This document shows positions 9,288 to 16,276 of a stretch of 43,635 nucleotides of DNA, piece after piece. The translations under genes and the position numbers were made by a program. Every line of letters begins with the position of its first letter. Position 1 is the first letter of the stretch. The notes under the pieces were generated by a model. That model was not told where the DNA came from. It searched no databases and saw only the letters and a list, made by a program, of their open reading frames with translations. Origin of the DNA: Microcystis aeruginosa W13-11 (GTDB lineage: Bacteria > Cyanobacteriota > Cyanobacteriia > Cyanobacteriales > Microcystaceae). The stretch covers positions 1-43,635 of the forward strand of contig JAADBR010000058.1 in NCBI GenBank assembly GCA_009995705.1, in the 5' to 3' direction.

Positions 9288-10088
9288 TTAAGGCCCAAAC
9301 AAGCGACGACGCAGACGGGTAAGAAAACCTTCCTGACTGGCCATCAAATCTAGAAACGGCACATCGCGACCCTGTAAACGTTGGGCAATGTTTCTAAAGG
9401 CCATAGAGGGGAGAGAAGTCTTCTCCTCTAATACTAATGGTTCTCCTTTATTAGTGGAAATAATAATTCTTTGATCGTCGGGAATAATCCCCAACAGGGG
9501 AATTACCAATAAGTCGAGAATGTCCTCGACGCTGATCATCTGATTAAGTTGGATCATTTCTGGCCGCAGCCGGTTGACAATCAGACGAATACCCTTAATA
9601 TCCTCGCTTTCTAGTAATCCCACCACGCGATCGGCATCTCTCACCGCCGACATTTCTGGGGTAGTAACGATGATCGCTTCTTGGGCAGCGGCGATCGCAT
9701 TGCGGAAACCCATTTCAATTCCTGCCGGGCAATCAATCAATACATAATCATAACTTTTTGACAATTGGGCGACTAAATCCTTCATTTGATCGGCAGTAAT
9801 TGCCTCTTTGGTACGATTTTGTGCCGCCGGTAATAGAACCAGATTTTCCTGTCTTTTATCCTTAACTAAAGCTTTATCAAGGCTACAATCTCCCGCCACC
9901 ACATCGAGGGCAGTATAAACGATACGCTGTTCTAATCCTAACAATAAATCGAGATTTCTCAGTCCGAAATCGGCATCGACAAGGGCGACTCGACAGCCTA
10001 ATTGAGATAAAGCTGAACCTAAGTTCGCCGTTACCGTCGTTTTACCGACTCCTCCCTTTCCCGATGTCACCACAATTACACGAGCCAT
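9288..10088 (-). CDS. minD: Septum site-determining ATPase MinD
   Basis: 266 residues. ParA/MinD-type ATPase that binds the membrane when ATP-bound and recruits MinC. The deviant Walker A motif KGGVGKTT sits at residues 11-18 with the signature lysine K11. The switch region DADFGLRNLD and Walker B region YVLIDCPAGIE follow. The C-terminal amphipathic membrane-targeting helix is clear (FLTRLRRRLFGP). ATG at 10088. The upstream region to minC is filled by a heptameric repeat array, so minC-minD spacing is 166 bp, not the usual few bases, but same-strand order minC-minD-minE is kept. Confidence 0.97.
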   Translation of the reverse strand: MARVIVVTSGKGGVGKTTVTANLGSALSQLGCRVALVDADFGLRNLDLLLGLEQRIVYTALDVVAGDCSLDKALVKDKRQENLVLLPAAQNRTKEAITADQMKDLVAQLSKSYDYVLIDCPAGIEMGFRNAIAAAQEAIIVTTPEMSAVRDADRVVGLLESEDIKGIRLIVNRLRPEMIQLNQMISVEDILDLLVIPLLGIIPDDQRIIISTNKGEPLVLEEKTSLPSMAFRNIAQRLQGRDVPFLDLMASQEGFLTRLRRRLFGP

Positions 10089-10093
10089 AATTT

Positions 10094-10257
10094 ATATCAG
10101 TTATCAGTTATTAGTTATCAGCTATCAGTTATCAGCTATCAGTTATCAGCTATCAGTTATCAGTTTTATAGAGTTTTTTGTTTCAACGCAGTTAATCGCT
10201 ATTTTTAGCAGTCACTGAATCACTGTTTACTGATCACTGTTTACTGATCACTGATCA
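10094..10257. repeat. Heptameric ATCAGTT/ATCAGCT array filling the minC-minD gap
   Basis: About ten units of ATCAGTT/ATCAGCT at 10094-10163, then a variant cluster of CACTGTTTACTGAT to 10257. The array starts six nucleotides from the minD ATG and its other end supplies the minC stop codon (TGA, complement of 10255-10257). The repeat therefore occupies the entire spacer between two cooperating genes. It may form alternating stem-loops in the mRNA; that is inference. Confidence 0.8.
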
Positions 10258-11082
10258 CCTTTTTTCGACCCACCCCACTTGATCTTTAAAGGTGTAGGTT
10301 CTGGAAAAATTATAAGCCCCAGTGATGCGGATTCCTCCTTCGCTGATACAGGCGATTTCCGGTTCTATGCGATCGCTTTTTAAAGCCGGGGCTCGTGCCA
10401 CTAATTCCGCGATCCTCAGTTGAGTTAAATCGATTCGCAGGGCCATGATTAGCGCCGCTCGATCGCCGTGGAATCCCGCATGGGCCACACCGCGTAAACT
10501 CCCCCAAACTAATATATCGCCATCAGCGACGATCGATCCGCCGGGGTTGATATCGCCCATGACTATAACTGTACCCGGGTGACGGATTTCTACACCCGAT
10601 CGCAGCGTAGTTTTTAGGTACAAAGGTTCGGCGAGGAGGGATGGCAGCGGTTGCTCGTCCCCGAAAACCGTGGCATTTGATTGCATTTGTTCGACATTGT
10701 AACCCATAGTTGCCGCTGCCACGGCGGTTTGTCTTCTTTGGGTTTGGATCGTGTGCAGGGGTAATTCGGCGCTGTCTAAAATTGTGGCGATCGCTTGTAG
10801 TTGCCGCGTATCCATCAGGCGATCGCTTGACCGTAGGTGTACAGGTGTTCTAGCCGGGCAGTTTTGACCGCGATTACGGAGATAATATTTCAATCCTGTC
10901 AAGATATCTGTCCAATCCTGACTTGTCTCCCCGGCACCAGTTTTGGGTAAAATTAGCACCAATTTCTCGCCCTCACTTTTTAGGTGAATTTGGGCGTATC
11001 TTGACCTTACCGAGGCTGATGGCTCAATTTTTTCGGTTTCTAGGTCGATTTCTTGATTTATTCCAGTTTTAGTTTCATCCAT
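10255..11082 (-). CDS. minC: Septum site-determining protein MinC
   Basis: 275 residues. FtsZ-polymerisation inhibitor recruited by MinD. The C-terminal beta-helix domain is unmistakable (residues about 160-250): LRSGVEIRHPGTVIVMGDIN, then GGSIVADGDILVWGSLRG and AHAGFHGD, followed by LRIAELVARAP. The N-terminal part is less conserved, with an acidic Glu-rich start. The stop codon lies inside the adjoining heptameric array, so the last residues (VEKR) may have been set by repeat insertion. The start is 12 bp after the stop of a small coiled-coil gene on the same strand. Confidence 0.93.
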   Translation of the reverse strand: MDETKTGINQEIDLETEKIEPSASVRSRYAQIHLKSEGEKLVLILPKTGAGETSQDWTDILTGLKYYLRNRGQNCPARTPVHLRSSDRLMDTRQLQAIATILDSAELPLHTIQTQRRQTAVAAATMGYNVEQMQSNATVFGDEQPLPSLLAEPLYLKTTLRSGVEIRHPGTVIVMGDINPGGSIVADGDILVWGSLRGVAHAGFHGDRAALIMALRIDLTQLRIAELVARAPALKSDRIEPEIACISEGGIRITGAYNFSRTYTFKDQVGWVEKR

Positions 11083-11094
11083 AAAGATAATTTT

Positions 11095-11445
11095 TTACTT
11101 AAAAAAGACAAAGTGCAAAATAGCGATCAGCAAACCGACGGAAGCGGTAATCAGTGAACCGCCTAAAATGGTTATTAATGCCCAAATTTGATTTTTTTGA
11201 CTGCCCTCGACTATTTTGAGGCGATTCTCCATCCCTTCGACTCTTTCGGTTAATTTTGCCTGTCCTATCTCTAGGGATTTAACATCTTGCTTGATTTCCT
11301 TAATATCAGCTTTAATTTCGCCAATATCAGCTTTAATTTCGACGATACTATTCTCGATCGCCGTGAAACGAGTCTCGATCGCTTTTTGTCCGTTGATAAT
11401 TAAGTCTTCTAGCCTTTGCAAGTCCGTATCGGCAACAGTTTTCAT
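11095..11445 (-). CDS. Coiled-coil membrane protein heading the min cluster
   Basis: 116 residues: a long heptad region (residues about 8-82, with the near repeat EIKADIGEIKADIKEIKQ, reflected in DNA as a 21-bp tandem duplication around 11308-11347), followed by a hydrophobic C-terminal segment (IWALITILGGSLITASVGLLIAIL truncated here to its core) ending HFVFFK. It shares the LEIGQ core and overall design with the paralogues at 1646-2252. Only 12 bp separate its stop from the minC start, so it is probably in the same transcript. No catalytic motif. A role in membrane organisation or division is inferred from position only. Confidence 0.7.
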   Translation of the reverse strand: MKTVADTDLQRLEDLIINGQKAIETRFTAIENSIVEIKADIGEIKADIKEIKQDVKSLEIGQAKLTERVEGMENRLKIVEGSQKNQIWALITILGGSLITASVGLLIAILHFVFFK

Positions 11446-11510
11446 AAAAATTAACTGGCTATCAGTAAAGATGTTTCTTTAATTATGAACCTTGAGCAGC
11501 CGACAGCAGT

Positions 11511-11540
11511 AGGAATTAGGAATTATGAATTAGGAATTAC
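11511..11540. repeat. AATTAGGAATT/AATTATGAATT repeat
   Basis: Four near-identical units (AGGAATTAGGAATTATGA followed by ATTAGGAATTAC). The same type recurs inverted at about 23081-23100 (AATTCATAATTCATAATTCC). Simple dispersed repeat, distinct from the ATCAGTT family. Confidence 0.6.
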
Positions 11541-11610
11541 GGCTGATGTGAGATAGAGAGGTTTGTAAAATCAAAGGGAGGCATCACAATAAAGGTAATC
11601 ACTCCAAAGC

Positions 11611-12195
11611 ATGAGGCCTCCCATGAATAGGATAGATGCTCCCACCCTCTTGAGTATTATTTATGTCCTGGTGGATGACTGGTATCAAGAACAGGGATAT
11701 CGCTTGACTCCCATGCTGCCTGAACCTGAGCCTAGTTTCAGTGATAGTGAAATGTCGACCTTTTGGTTTATTCCCTCGTCCCTGCTCATACTGACGAACG
11801 CTCCCGCAGCAGAATCCGTATTGCAGTTCATTCAAAGCAACAATATCCTAGCCGACAAGGGGTTTATTGGTACTGATTGGCAGACTGAGATATCAAAAAC
11901 CACAGGTAATCGAGTCTCTACAGCTAAGAGAATCAATCAACATCAACAAACTTCTCTCGTCTTTGAGCGACTTCTTCAACATTTTCGAGAACGGATTGAG
12001 GGGGTTTTCAATGAGGTGCAGAATACAGGACGCAACTTGGAGCGATTGCTCAGAAAGAAAGTTGAGGGACTTTGTGTCCGGGTTGCCGCTAAAATGGTAA
12101 GTCGCACCCTGCGGATACTGTTGCGTCAGCGTTTTGGTATTGATGTTCTCACCTTTGAGCAGACTCCTGTTCAACCCTTTGGGCAACTCACATAA
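11611..12195 (+). pseudogene. IS982-like transposase with internal deletion
   Basis: 194-residue open frame resembling IS982-family transposases but shorter than the usual 270-300. The N-terminal part (LLSIIYVLVDDWYQEQG) and C-terminal part (ILADKGFIGTDWQ, then FNEVQNTGRNLERLL and VEGLCVRVAAKMVSRTLRILL) look normal. The middle, which carries the first catalytic Asp region, is missing between about 11755 and 11780, where DSEMSTF joins WFIPSSLL. A trace of the normal reading (VPAHTDERSR) lies in another frame at about 11785-11815, so a deletion and small frame changes occurred. The last catalytic region alone cannot transpose. TGATGTGAG upstream (about 11540) and TTATGTGAG on the complement downstream may be its ends. 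Confidence 0.7.
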
Positions 12196-12257
12196 GGCGT
12201 GATTTTAAAAATTAACTTAATCATAAAGAAAAATTTAACTTTCTCTTTTATAGTGAA

Positions 12258-12839
12258 TTGCAAAACACGATCGAGCGAAAAGTTAAAGGGAAAATTTTGA
12301 CACTACTTATACTAAAAGCCATCCTGATCACCCTAGCGCTCTTGCTACTCGGTGATTTGATTTCCACGTTTCTCTACCATGTTCCAGAACACGTTTTCGG
12401 CAAGTTTCACGCTGCGGTACACCACGGCAAAAATCGGAACTTTTTTCATTACGCGGTGTTAAATCGAAATCCGCTAGTTTTATTCGATGGCTTTCTCGGC
12501 GCGCTCCCCTACTTTATCTTTATTCCGTGGTTCTGGAAGATATCGCCCTTCGGAACGGTTATCGGCTTAATTTTAGGGGAATTACACGTTATCTGGCGAC
12601 ACGTTTCGATTTTAGAATGGAAGACTCCAGAACCGATTGCGCGGATTTGCGATCGCCTATACATCACCACCCCAGAACGTCATTGGTTACACCACCAGGA
12701 CGCAATGGTCGCTTACGGGGATATTTTTACCTTTTACGATCGCCCCGCCCGCGCTTGGCTATCGTGGTTAACCTCGAAAAAGAAAGCGATCCGATCACTT
12801 GTTCGCGACCAAACGAACGCATCCGAACAGCTTGGCTAA
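12258..12839 (+). CDS. Fatty acid hydroxylase / sterol desaturase superfamily protein
   Basis: 193 residues. Membrane di-iron oxygenase type, judged from histidine clusters: HVPEH (41-45), HAAVHH (51-56), HVIWRH (110-115) and RHWLHH (141-146). These would bind two irons. Hydrophobic stretches lie at about 17-38, 75-95 and 98-112. Such enzymes hydroxylate or desaturate lipids or carotenoids; the substrate cannot be told. The start is uncertain: the frame opens at a TTG (12258) with no in-frame ATG before the histidines and a stop at 12213. The decayed IS982-like gene ends 62 bp upstream, so the N-terminus may have been altered by insertion. Confidence 0.7.
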   Translation: MQNTIERKVKGKILTLLILKAILITLALLLLGDLISTFLYHVPEHVFGKFHAAVHHGKNRNFFHYAVLNRNPLVLFDGFLGALPYFIFIPWFWKISPFGTVIGLILGELHVIWRHVSILEWKTPEPIARICDRLYITTPERHWLHHQDAMVAYGDIFTFYDRPARAWLSWLTSKKKAIRSLVRDQTNASEQLG

Positions 12840-13162
12840 ACCCTCTTGCTGTTGGTCGTTCAGATAGATTCGGTGACGGTATCTCGCTTTCATGCAGTAA
12901 GCTAAAATCGGTCTGTATCGGTTCTAGCCTTGGACTCAGAATATGTCAAACAGTTCGGAAAAGACGCGATCCAATCGCCTAGCTATTTTGTCTCTTCTAA
13001 TAGAGAGAACTCTTGTCCATTAATAAATGTTACAAATTACATGGGTACATTAAGAAAACTTAATGGGTGTATCCATTGATAGATAAGGGGTTTCGGCTAT
13101 TATAGTATATATGTATGGGGGAAGTTCAGCTAAAACGCGGTTGAGAAGCTGGGCAGCCTTGT
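12840..13162. other. Gene-free stretch before the PrlF/YhaV module
   Basis: No credible coding frame; the out-of-frame run to 12982 is an overlap shadow of the hydroxylase gene. AT-rich sequence around 13098-13115 (TATTATAGTATATATG) could carry a -10 element for the following antitoxin-toxin operon, but no clear -35 is visible. Confidence 0.4.
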
Positions 13163-13187
13163 ATGTTATCAAATTATGTAATAACAT
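13163..13187. promoter_or_regulatory. Candidate operator of the antitoxin-toxin operon
   Basis: Perfect 7-bp inverted repeat ATGTTAT (13163-13169) / ATAACAT (13181-13187) with 11 bp between, centred about 40 bp upstream of the antitoxin ATG. Spacing of roughly 18 bp between arms suits a dimeric AbrB-type antitoxin binding its own promoter. Autoregulation is known for PrlF/YhaV; this site is inference. Confidence 0.4.
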
Positions 13188-13214
13188 GATATGTAGTAAA
13201 CCTTGCCTAAAATC

Positions 13215-13535
13215 ATGAGTAACAAACAATACAATCTAACCTGGGCTAGAATAGGCAATGCTTCAGGTTTCCGTCTGAGTGCCAGTTTTTTTAAGGATAA
13301 TCCCCAATTCAAAGAAGCTAAAGGTGCTGTTGAAGTTATCAGCCCTGATACCTTATTAGTCCGCTTACAGCCTCAATCTGTAGAACAGGAGGAAGATGAA
13401 CTGATGCTGAGTTTATTCTTAGATTTTCTGACCAAGCAAGCCCTATTAAATCCTGATGCCGAGTTAGAAGCTTATACGGAAGCAATGGCAGCGGTCGATG
13501 AAGAGTTAATGGTAGGAGTAGAACTTGATAGTTAA
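13215..13535 (+). CDS. PrlF-like type II antitoxin
   Basis: 106 residues from the ATG at 13215; a TTG four codons upstream is a weaker start. N-terminal swapped-hairpin AbrB/SpoVT-type DNA-binding domain: YNLTWARIGNASGFRLSASF then KGAVEVISPDTLLVRL. The acidic C-terminal half (EEDELMLSLFLDFL) would wrap the toxin. Neutralises the YhaV-like RNase encoded next and represses their operon. Its stop codon lies 11 bp inside the toxin gene, so the two are translationally coupled. Confidence 0.8.
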   Translation: MSNKQYNLTWARIGNASGFRLSASFFKDNPQFKEAKGAVEVISPDTLLVRLQPQSVEQEEDELMLSLFLDFLTKQALLNPDAELEAYTEAMAAVDEELMVGVELDS

Positions 13536-13968
13536 CGGTTGGCGAATCTACTTTATTAAAAGACTTTTTGGGCAACAACGGCGCGATTTACAAGTTGAGG
13601 TTCGTAAACTAAAAAACACCTTGCCAACAGAAGCATACCGTACTCATTCTACAGTCAAACTCTACAGGGCGATTATGGTCGCCATTAAAGAAAAAATCCC
13701 TCTCGACCCTTTTGCTTCCCATTTTGCTCTGACTGGGGCGCTCAAGCATTACGGAAGAGTCAAAAAGATGGGACTACCTGACCGTTATCGCTTATTCTTT
13801 CGGGCTATACAAACCAAGGAGTATAAAGCAATTTTTGTTTTATGGCTAGACTATCCTCGCAAACAAGGGGATAAAAATGATTGTTACAAAGTTTTCACAA
13901 AAATAGTTCAGCGAGGTGATTTTCCCAATTCTCTTGACGCTTTAATCCTTGATAGCCAAGAAGATTAG
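13525..13968 (+). CDS. yhaV: YhaV-like toxin (RelE-superfamily RNase)
   Basis: 147 residues. YhaV-type ribonuclease, recognised from NGWRIYFIKRLFGQQ at the N-terminus, the DPFASHFALTGALKHYGRVK middle, and GLPDRYRLFFRAIQTKEYKAIFV with the terminal region CYKVFTK.VQRGDFPNSL. TTG start at 13525 is supported by AGGAG at 13514-13518, six bases upstream. Cleaves RNA to stop growth when freed from antitoxin. The last 54 codons and 34 bp of flank are duplicated at 14878-15075. Arg-rich active-site residues appear intact, so the gene is probably functional. Confidence 0.82.
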   Translation: MIVNGWRIYFIKRLFGQQRRDLQVEVRKLKNTLPTEAYRTHSTVKLYRAIMVAIKEKIPLDPFASHFALTGALKHYGRVKKMGLPDRYRLFFRAIQTKEYKAIFVLWLDYPRKQGDKNDCYKVFTKIVQRGDFPNSLDALILDSQED

Positions 13969-14002
13969 CTAGTGATAAGGTGGTTGAAAAAGCGATCGTA
14001 AC
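13805..14002 (+). repeat. 198-bp direct repeat, original copy
   Basis: Runs from CTATACAAACCAAGGAG inside the YhaV gene to GCGATCGTAAC past its stop. The second copy (14878-15075) has the same length with about four substitutions. This copy continues an intact gene on its left, so it is the source. Confidence 0.9.
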
Positions 14003-14046
14003 CCACAGATACGCTTTCAACTGCGCCTTCACAGAAAGATTGCGAT

Positions 14047-14056
14047 CTAACGTTAG
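14047..14056. promoter_or_regulatory. Palindrome upstream of higB
   Basis: CTAACGTTAG is a perfect 10-bp palindrome about 59 bp before the higB ATG. It could be an operator for the XRE-type antitoxin. Weak evidence on its own. Confidence 0.25.
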
Positions 14057-14114
14057 CATGAGATCGACGATCGCACTAAGATGATATGATAGTAGTGCAT
14101 TTTCCTAATTATTG

Positions 14115-14396
14115 ATGATTAAGAGTTTTGCATCTAAGGAGACAGAGCAAGTATTCAAACGTAAATTTTCACGAAAATTACCTCAAGATATTCAACGAAA
14201 TGCTCGGAGAAAGCTAGAAGTTTTAGACGCGGCCGAAACTTTACAGGATTTATACATTCCTCCATCTAATCGGTTGGAAAAACTCTCAGGAGATAGAAAA
14301 AATCAGCATAGTATCCGAATTAACGATCAGTGGCGGATCTGTTTTATTTGGAAAAATGGCAACGCCTACAATGTAGAAATAGTCGATTATCATTAA
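14115..14396 (+). CDS. higB: HigB-like toxin (RelE/ParE superfamily)
   Basis: 93 residues from ATG 14115 (a TTG lies one codon earlier). Plasmid-maintenance killer family: SKLPQDIQRNARRKL-type helix (here FSRKLPQDIQRNARRKLEVL), DLYIPPSNRLEKLSGDR, HSIRINDQWRICFIW and the closing VEIVDYH with terminal His. This is a ribosome-dependent mRNA endonuclease family. Toxin precedes antitoxin by 16 bp, the order characteristic of HigBA. Confidence 0.9.
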   Translation: MIKSFASKETEQVFKRKFSRKLPQDIQRNARRKLEVLDAAETLQDLYIPPSNRLEKLSGDRKNQHSIRINDQWRICFIWKNGNAYNVEIVDYH

Positions 14397-14412
14397 TTGT
14401 TACTCAATAATC

Positions 14413-14727
14413 ATGACTGAGAAAAAATTATTAGCCCCCATTCATCCTGGTGAGATTCTGTTAGAAGAATTTCTCAAACCGATGGAAATTAGCCAAGAAC
14501 GTTTGGCAGAAGATCTTAATGTACCAATAGAGCAAATCAAGGAAATTATCGAGGAAAAGCGAGGAATTACTGCTAATATTGCCTTAAGGCTTTCCCGTTA
14601 TTTTGGTATGTCTGAAAGGTTCTGGATGAATCTTCAAACAAGGTATGATATTGAAGTAGAAAAAGATAGGCTCAGAGAACGTTTAGAGAAGGAAGTAAAA
14701 GTCTATGCTGCTTCACAAGCACTGTAG
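14413..14727 (+). CDS. higA: HigA-like antitoxin (XRE/VapI family)
   Basis: 104 residues. Helix-turn-helix domain in the first 70 residues: PIHPGEILLEEFLKPMEISQ, then QERLAEDLNVPIEQIKEII with the family phrase ITANIALRLSRYFGMSERFWMNLQ. C-terminal helix is charged (EKDRLRERLEKEVKVY). Binds and blocks HigB and represses the operon. Directly follows higB. Confidence 0.92.
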   Translation: MTEKKLLAPIHPGEILLEEFLKPMEISQERLAEDLNVPIEQIKEIIEEKRGITANIALRLSRYFGMSERFWMNLQTRYDIEVEKDRLRERLEKEVKVYAASQAL

Positions 14728-14770
14728 CATAACCGAAAAAATAGGGGAAGAATAATAATTTTAACCCCCC

Positions 14771-14858
14771 GTAGGGTGGATTAGCGCAGCGTAATCCACC
14801 ATTACATCAATTATTGAATAACCATAGATTAGGTGCGTTACACTTCGTTAACGCACCC
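14771..14858. repeat. Two dispersed hairpin repeats
   Basis: GGTGGATTA (14775-14783) pairs with TAATCCACC (14792-14800), and GGTGCGTTA (14832-14840) pairs with TAACGCACC (14849-14857). Both are perfect 9-bp stems with 8-base loops of the GTAGGGTGGATTAGCG and TGCGTTACACTTCG types that recur widely in cyanobacteria. They may act as terminators of higBA, although no U-run follows. Confidence 0.6.
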
Positions 14859-14879
14859 TACAAGAGCGGCGATCGCACT
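14859..14879. repeat. 21-bp island motif TACAAGAKCRGCGATCGCACT, copy 1
   Basis: TACAAGAGCGGCGATCGCACT here; near-identical copies at 16751-16770, 18286-18306 and 18430-18450. It includes a HIP1 core (GCGATCGC, altered in the third copy). All four lie between gene modules of the island, and this one directly abuts the duplicated yhaV fragment. Confidence 0.6.
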
Positions 14880-15041
14880 ATACAAACCAAGGAGTATAAA
14901 GCAATTTTTGTTTTATGGCTAGGCTATCCTCGCAAACAAGGGGATAAAAATGATTGTTACAAAGTTTTCACAAAAATGGTTGAGCGAGGTGATTTTCCCA
15001 ATTCTCTTGACGCTTTAATCCTTGGTAGCCAAGAAGATTAG
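14878..15041 (+). pseudogene. yhaV 3' fragment (duplicated)
   Basis: Encodes only the C-terminal 54 residues of the YhaV toxin (IQTKEYKAIFVLWLGYPRK onward to SQED). It lacks the N-terminal two thirds and has no start of its own. Part of the 198-bp second copy (14878-15075), about 98% identical to 13805-14002, so the duplication is recent. Upstream in-frame codons to 14814 come from unrelated repeat DNA. Confidence 0.9.
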
Positions 15042-15353
15042 CTAGTGATAAGGTGGTTGAAAAAGCGATCGTAACTGAGATTCTAGGTTTGTAACTTGAG
15101 ATTCTAGGTTTGTAACTTGAGATTCTAGGTTTGTAACTTTTGTTTCCAGATTTGTTACTCTTTCTTTCAAATCTCCAATTTTTAGTGATTGAAAAAACAC
15201 CATTGCACAAAGGAGGACAATTATGGTGAGGGCGACTAAAAAGTACAGATTGTTGCGTGCAGAGGTTTTGTTCGCACGTCCATAGGAAGACTTGATAACT
15301 TGGTAGTCAACTTTATCTTCAGGATCACTATAGTTTGGTGGTTTTTCAGACAT
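15042..15353 (-). CDS. Membrane-anchored coiled-coil partner of the GTPase
   Basis: 103 residues: polar N-terminus, one membrane segment (about 36-54, LYFLVALTIIVLLCAMVFF), then a heptad coiled coil of repeats VTNLE(T/S)(K/Q) at about 65-92. The last heptads are encoded by three 20-21-bp DNA repeats (15071-15132). The final 11 codons (LRSLFQPPYH and stop) are read antisense through the duplicated yhaV fragment, so the natural C-terminus was lost or replaced. Its ATG is 2 bp after the GTPase stop, implying one operon and coupled translation. Function unknown; a partner of the GTPase is inference. Confidence 0.65.
   Translation of the reverse strand: MSEKPPNYSDPEDKVDYQVIKSSYGRANKTSARNNLYFLVALTIIVLLCAMVFFQSLKIGDLKERVTNLETKVTNLESQVTNLESQVTNLESQLRSLFQPPYH
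15071..15132 (-). repeat. Three tandem 20-21-bp repeats encoding heptads
   Basis: Units GTAACTGAGATTCTAGGTTT, then twice GTAACTTGAGATTCTAGGTTT. Each 21-bp unit equals one coiled-coil heptad, so copy-number change would lengthen or shorten the coil by whole turns without shifting the frame. The first unit begins with the GTAAC that also ends the 198-bp duplication. Confidence 0.85.
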
Positions 15354-15355
15354 AT

Positions 15356-16276
15356 TTAATTCCGTTTCCCTAATAAATTAACGATTAAAGGTTTGAGATC
15401 ATCTGTCTTTTTTGCACATACTGTAAAAACTGAAGAATCTTCTGAGAAGTCTTCTATCTTCAACTCAGAACAAGCTCTAGAAATATTTTTAATCATTATC
15501 TCAAATTTATGCTTGGCATATTCTTTACCATTGCGAAAATTATTTAATGTAATGTATCCATCGTTAATTAGATTGTCAATTAGATCTAGCTTATTAATTA
15601 AAAATATGACGCTTTTCAGGTTGCTGCTATATAAACTTGCAAAAAGCAGTTCTAAAGAGGCTTCATTAATGTAATCATGGTGTTCTTGGACTCTTGCTTC
15701 TATTTTTCCTATAATATCTCCCTGTTTCAACCATTCAAATAAAGCTTCATCGCTAAGCAGCTTACCCTTTTCGTCGGTTTTTCTAGGAACAAGATCTACA
15801 ATGAGTAAAACTGCGTTAATTACTCGGCTACCTTCAGAGCCAAAGAAATCTGGCGAAGCCTGAATTATTACCTGACTAGGATTTTGTCCTTTATAGTCTG
15901 CTATCGCCACATCGGCAAAGTTCCTTAAACCTAACTGAACTTTGAATTCATAATAATCAAAAACTTCAGTCGATCTCCTATCTCTATTCGGATTAATAAG
16001 TGTGAAGGCAGTTTCTATAAAGGTGGACTTACCACTGCCAGGGCGACCAAAAATGCAAATTCGGTAAATTGATTTTTTAATAAATAAATTGCTGATAAAG
16101 GAATCTAATTCGTCTCGGATGGGCTTAAATAAATATCCTCCAACAGGCACAAGGACAAATACTACCAAGGCTATAACACCTTCAGAGGTTGCTCCCAATG
16201 TAGCAAATATCCAACATATAACGAGAACTGTAAAAAATAAGAACAGAATAATGACAACTATACCCTTGCTGCTCAT
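15356..16276 (-). CDS. Membrane-anchored P-loop GTPase-like protein
   Basis: 306 residues from the ATG at 16276; a GTG at 16300 would add eight. Two N-terminal membrane helices (about residues 5-27 and 33-50 in this numbering) place the GTPase domain on the cytosolic side. GTPase motifs: G1 GRPGSGKST (77-85), G3 DYKGQ (127-131) matching DxxGQ, G4 NKLD (228-231) and a G5-like VCAKK (286-290). No effector or transport domain is visible. It precedes a membrane coiled-coil gene by 2 bp. I do not recognise a named family. Membrane GTPases in variable islands can be defence or stress components, but nothing here proves it. Confidence 0.72.
   Translation of the reverse strand: MSSKGIVVIILFLFFTVLVICWIFATLGATSEGVIALVVFVLVPVGGYLFKPIRDELDSFISNLFIKKSIYRICIFGRPGSGKSTFIETAFTLINPNRDRRSTEVFDYYEFKVQLGLRNFADVAIADYKGQNPSQVIIQASPDFFGSEGSRVINAVLLIVDLVPRKTDEKGKLLSDEALFEWLKQGDIIGKIEARVQEHHDYINEASLELLFASLYSSNLKSVIFLINKLDLIDNLINDGYITLNNFRNGKEYAKHKFEIMIKNISRACSELKIEDFSEDSSVFTVCAKKTDDLKPLIVNLLGKRN

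Noticed and set aside
10094..10257. CRISPR-like array between minC and minD
   Set aside because: Units are 7 bp without unique spacers; this is heptameric tandem repeat DNA. No cas genes in the window.
12527..12982. 151-residue frame on the plus strand
   Set aside because: Overlaps the hydroxylase-like gene in another frame, has no recognisable motif and reads through non-coding DNA.
14814..15041. 75-residue plus-strand frame as an independent gene
   Set aside because: First third is repeat DNA and the rest is a duplicated yhaV 3' end.
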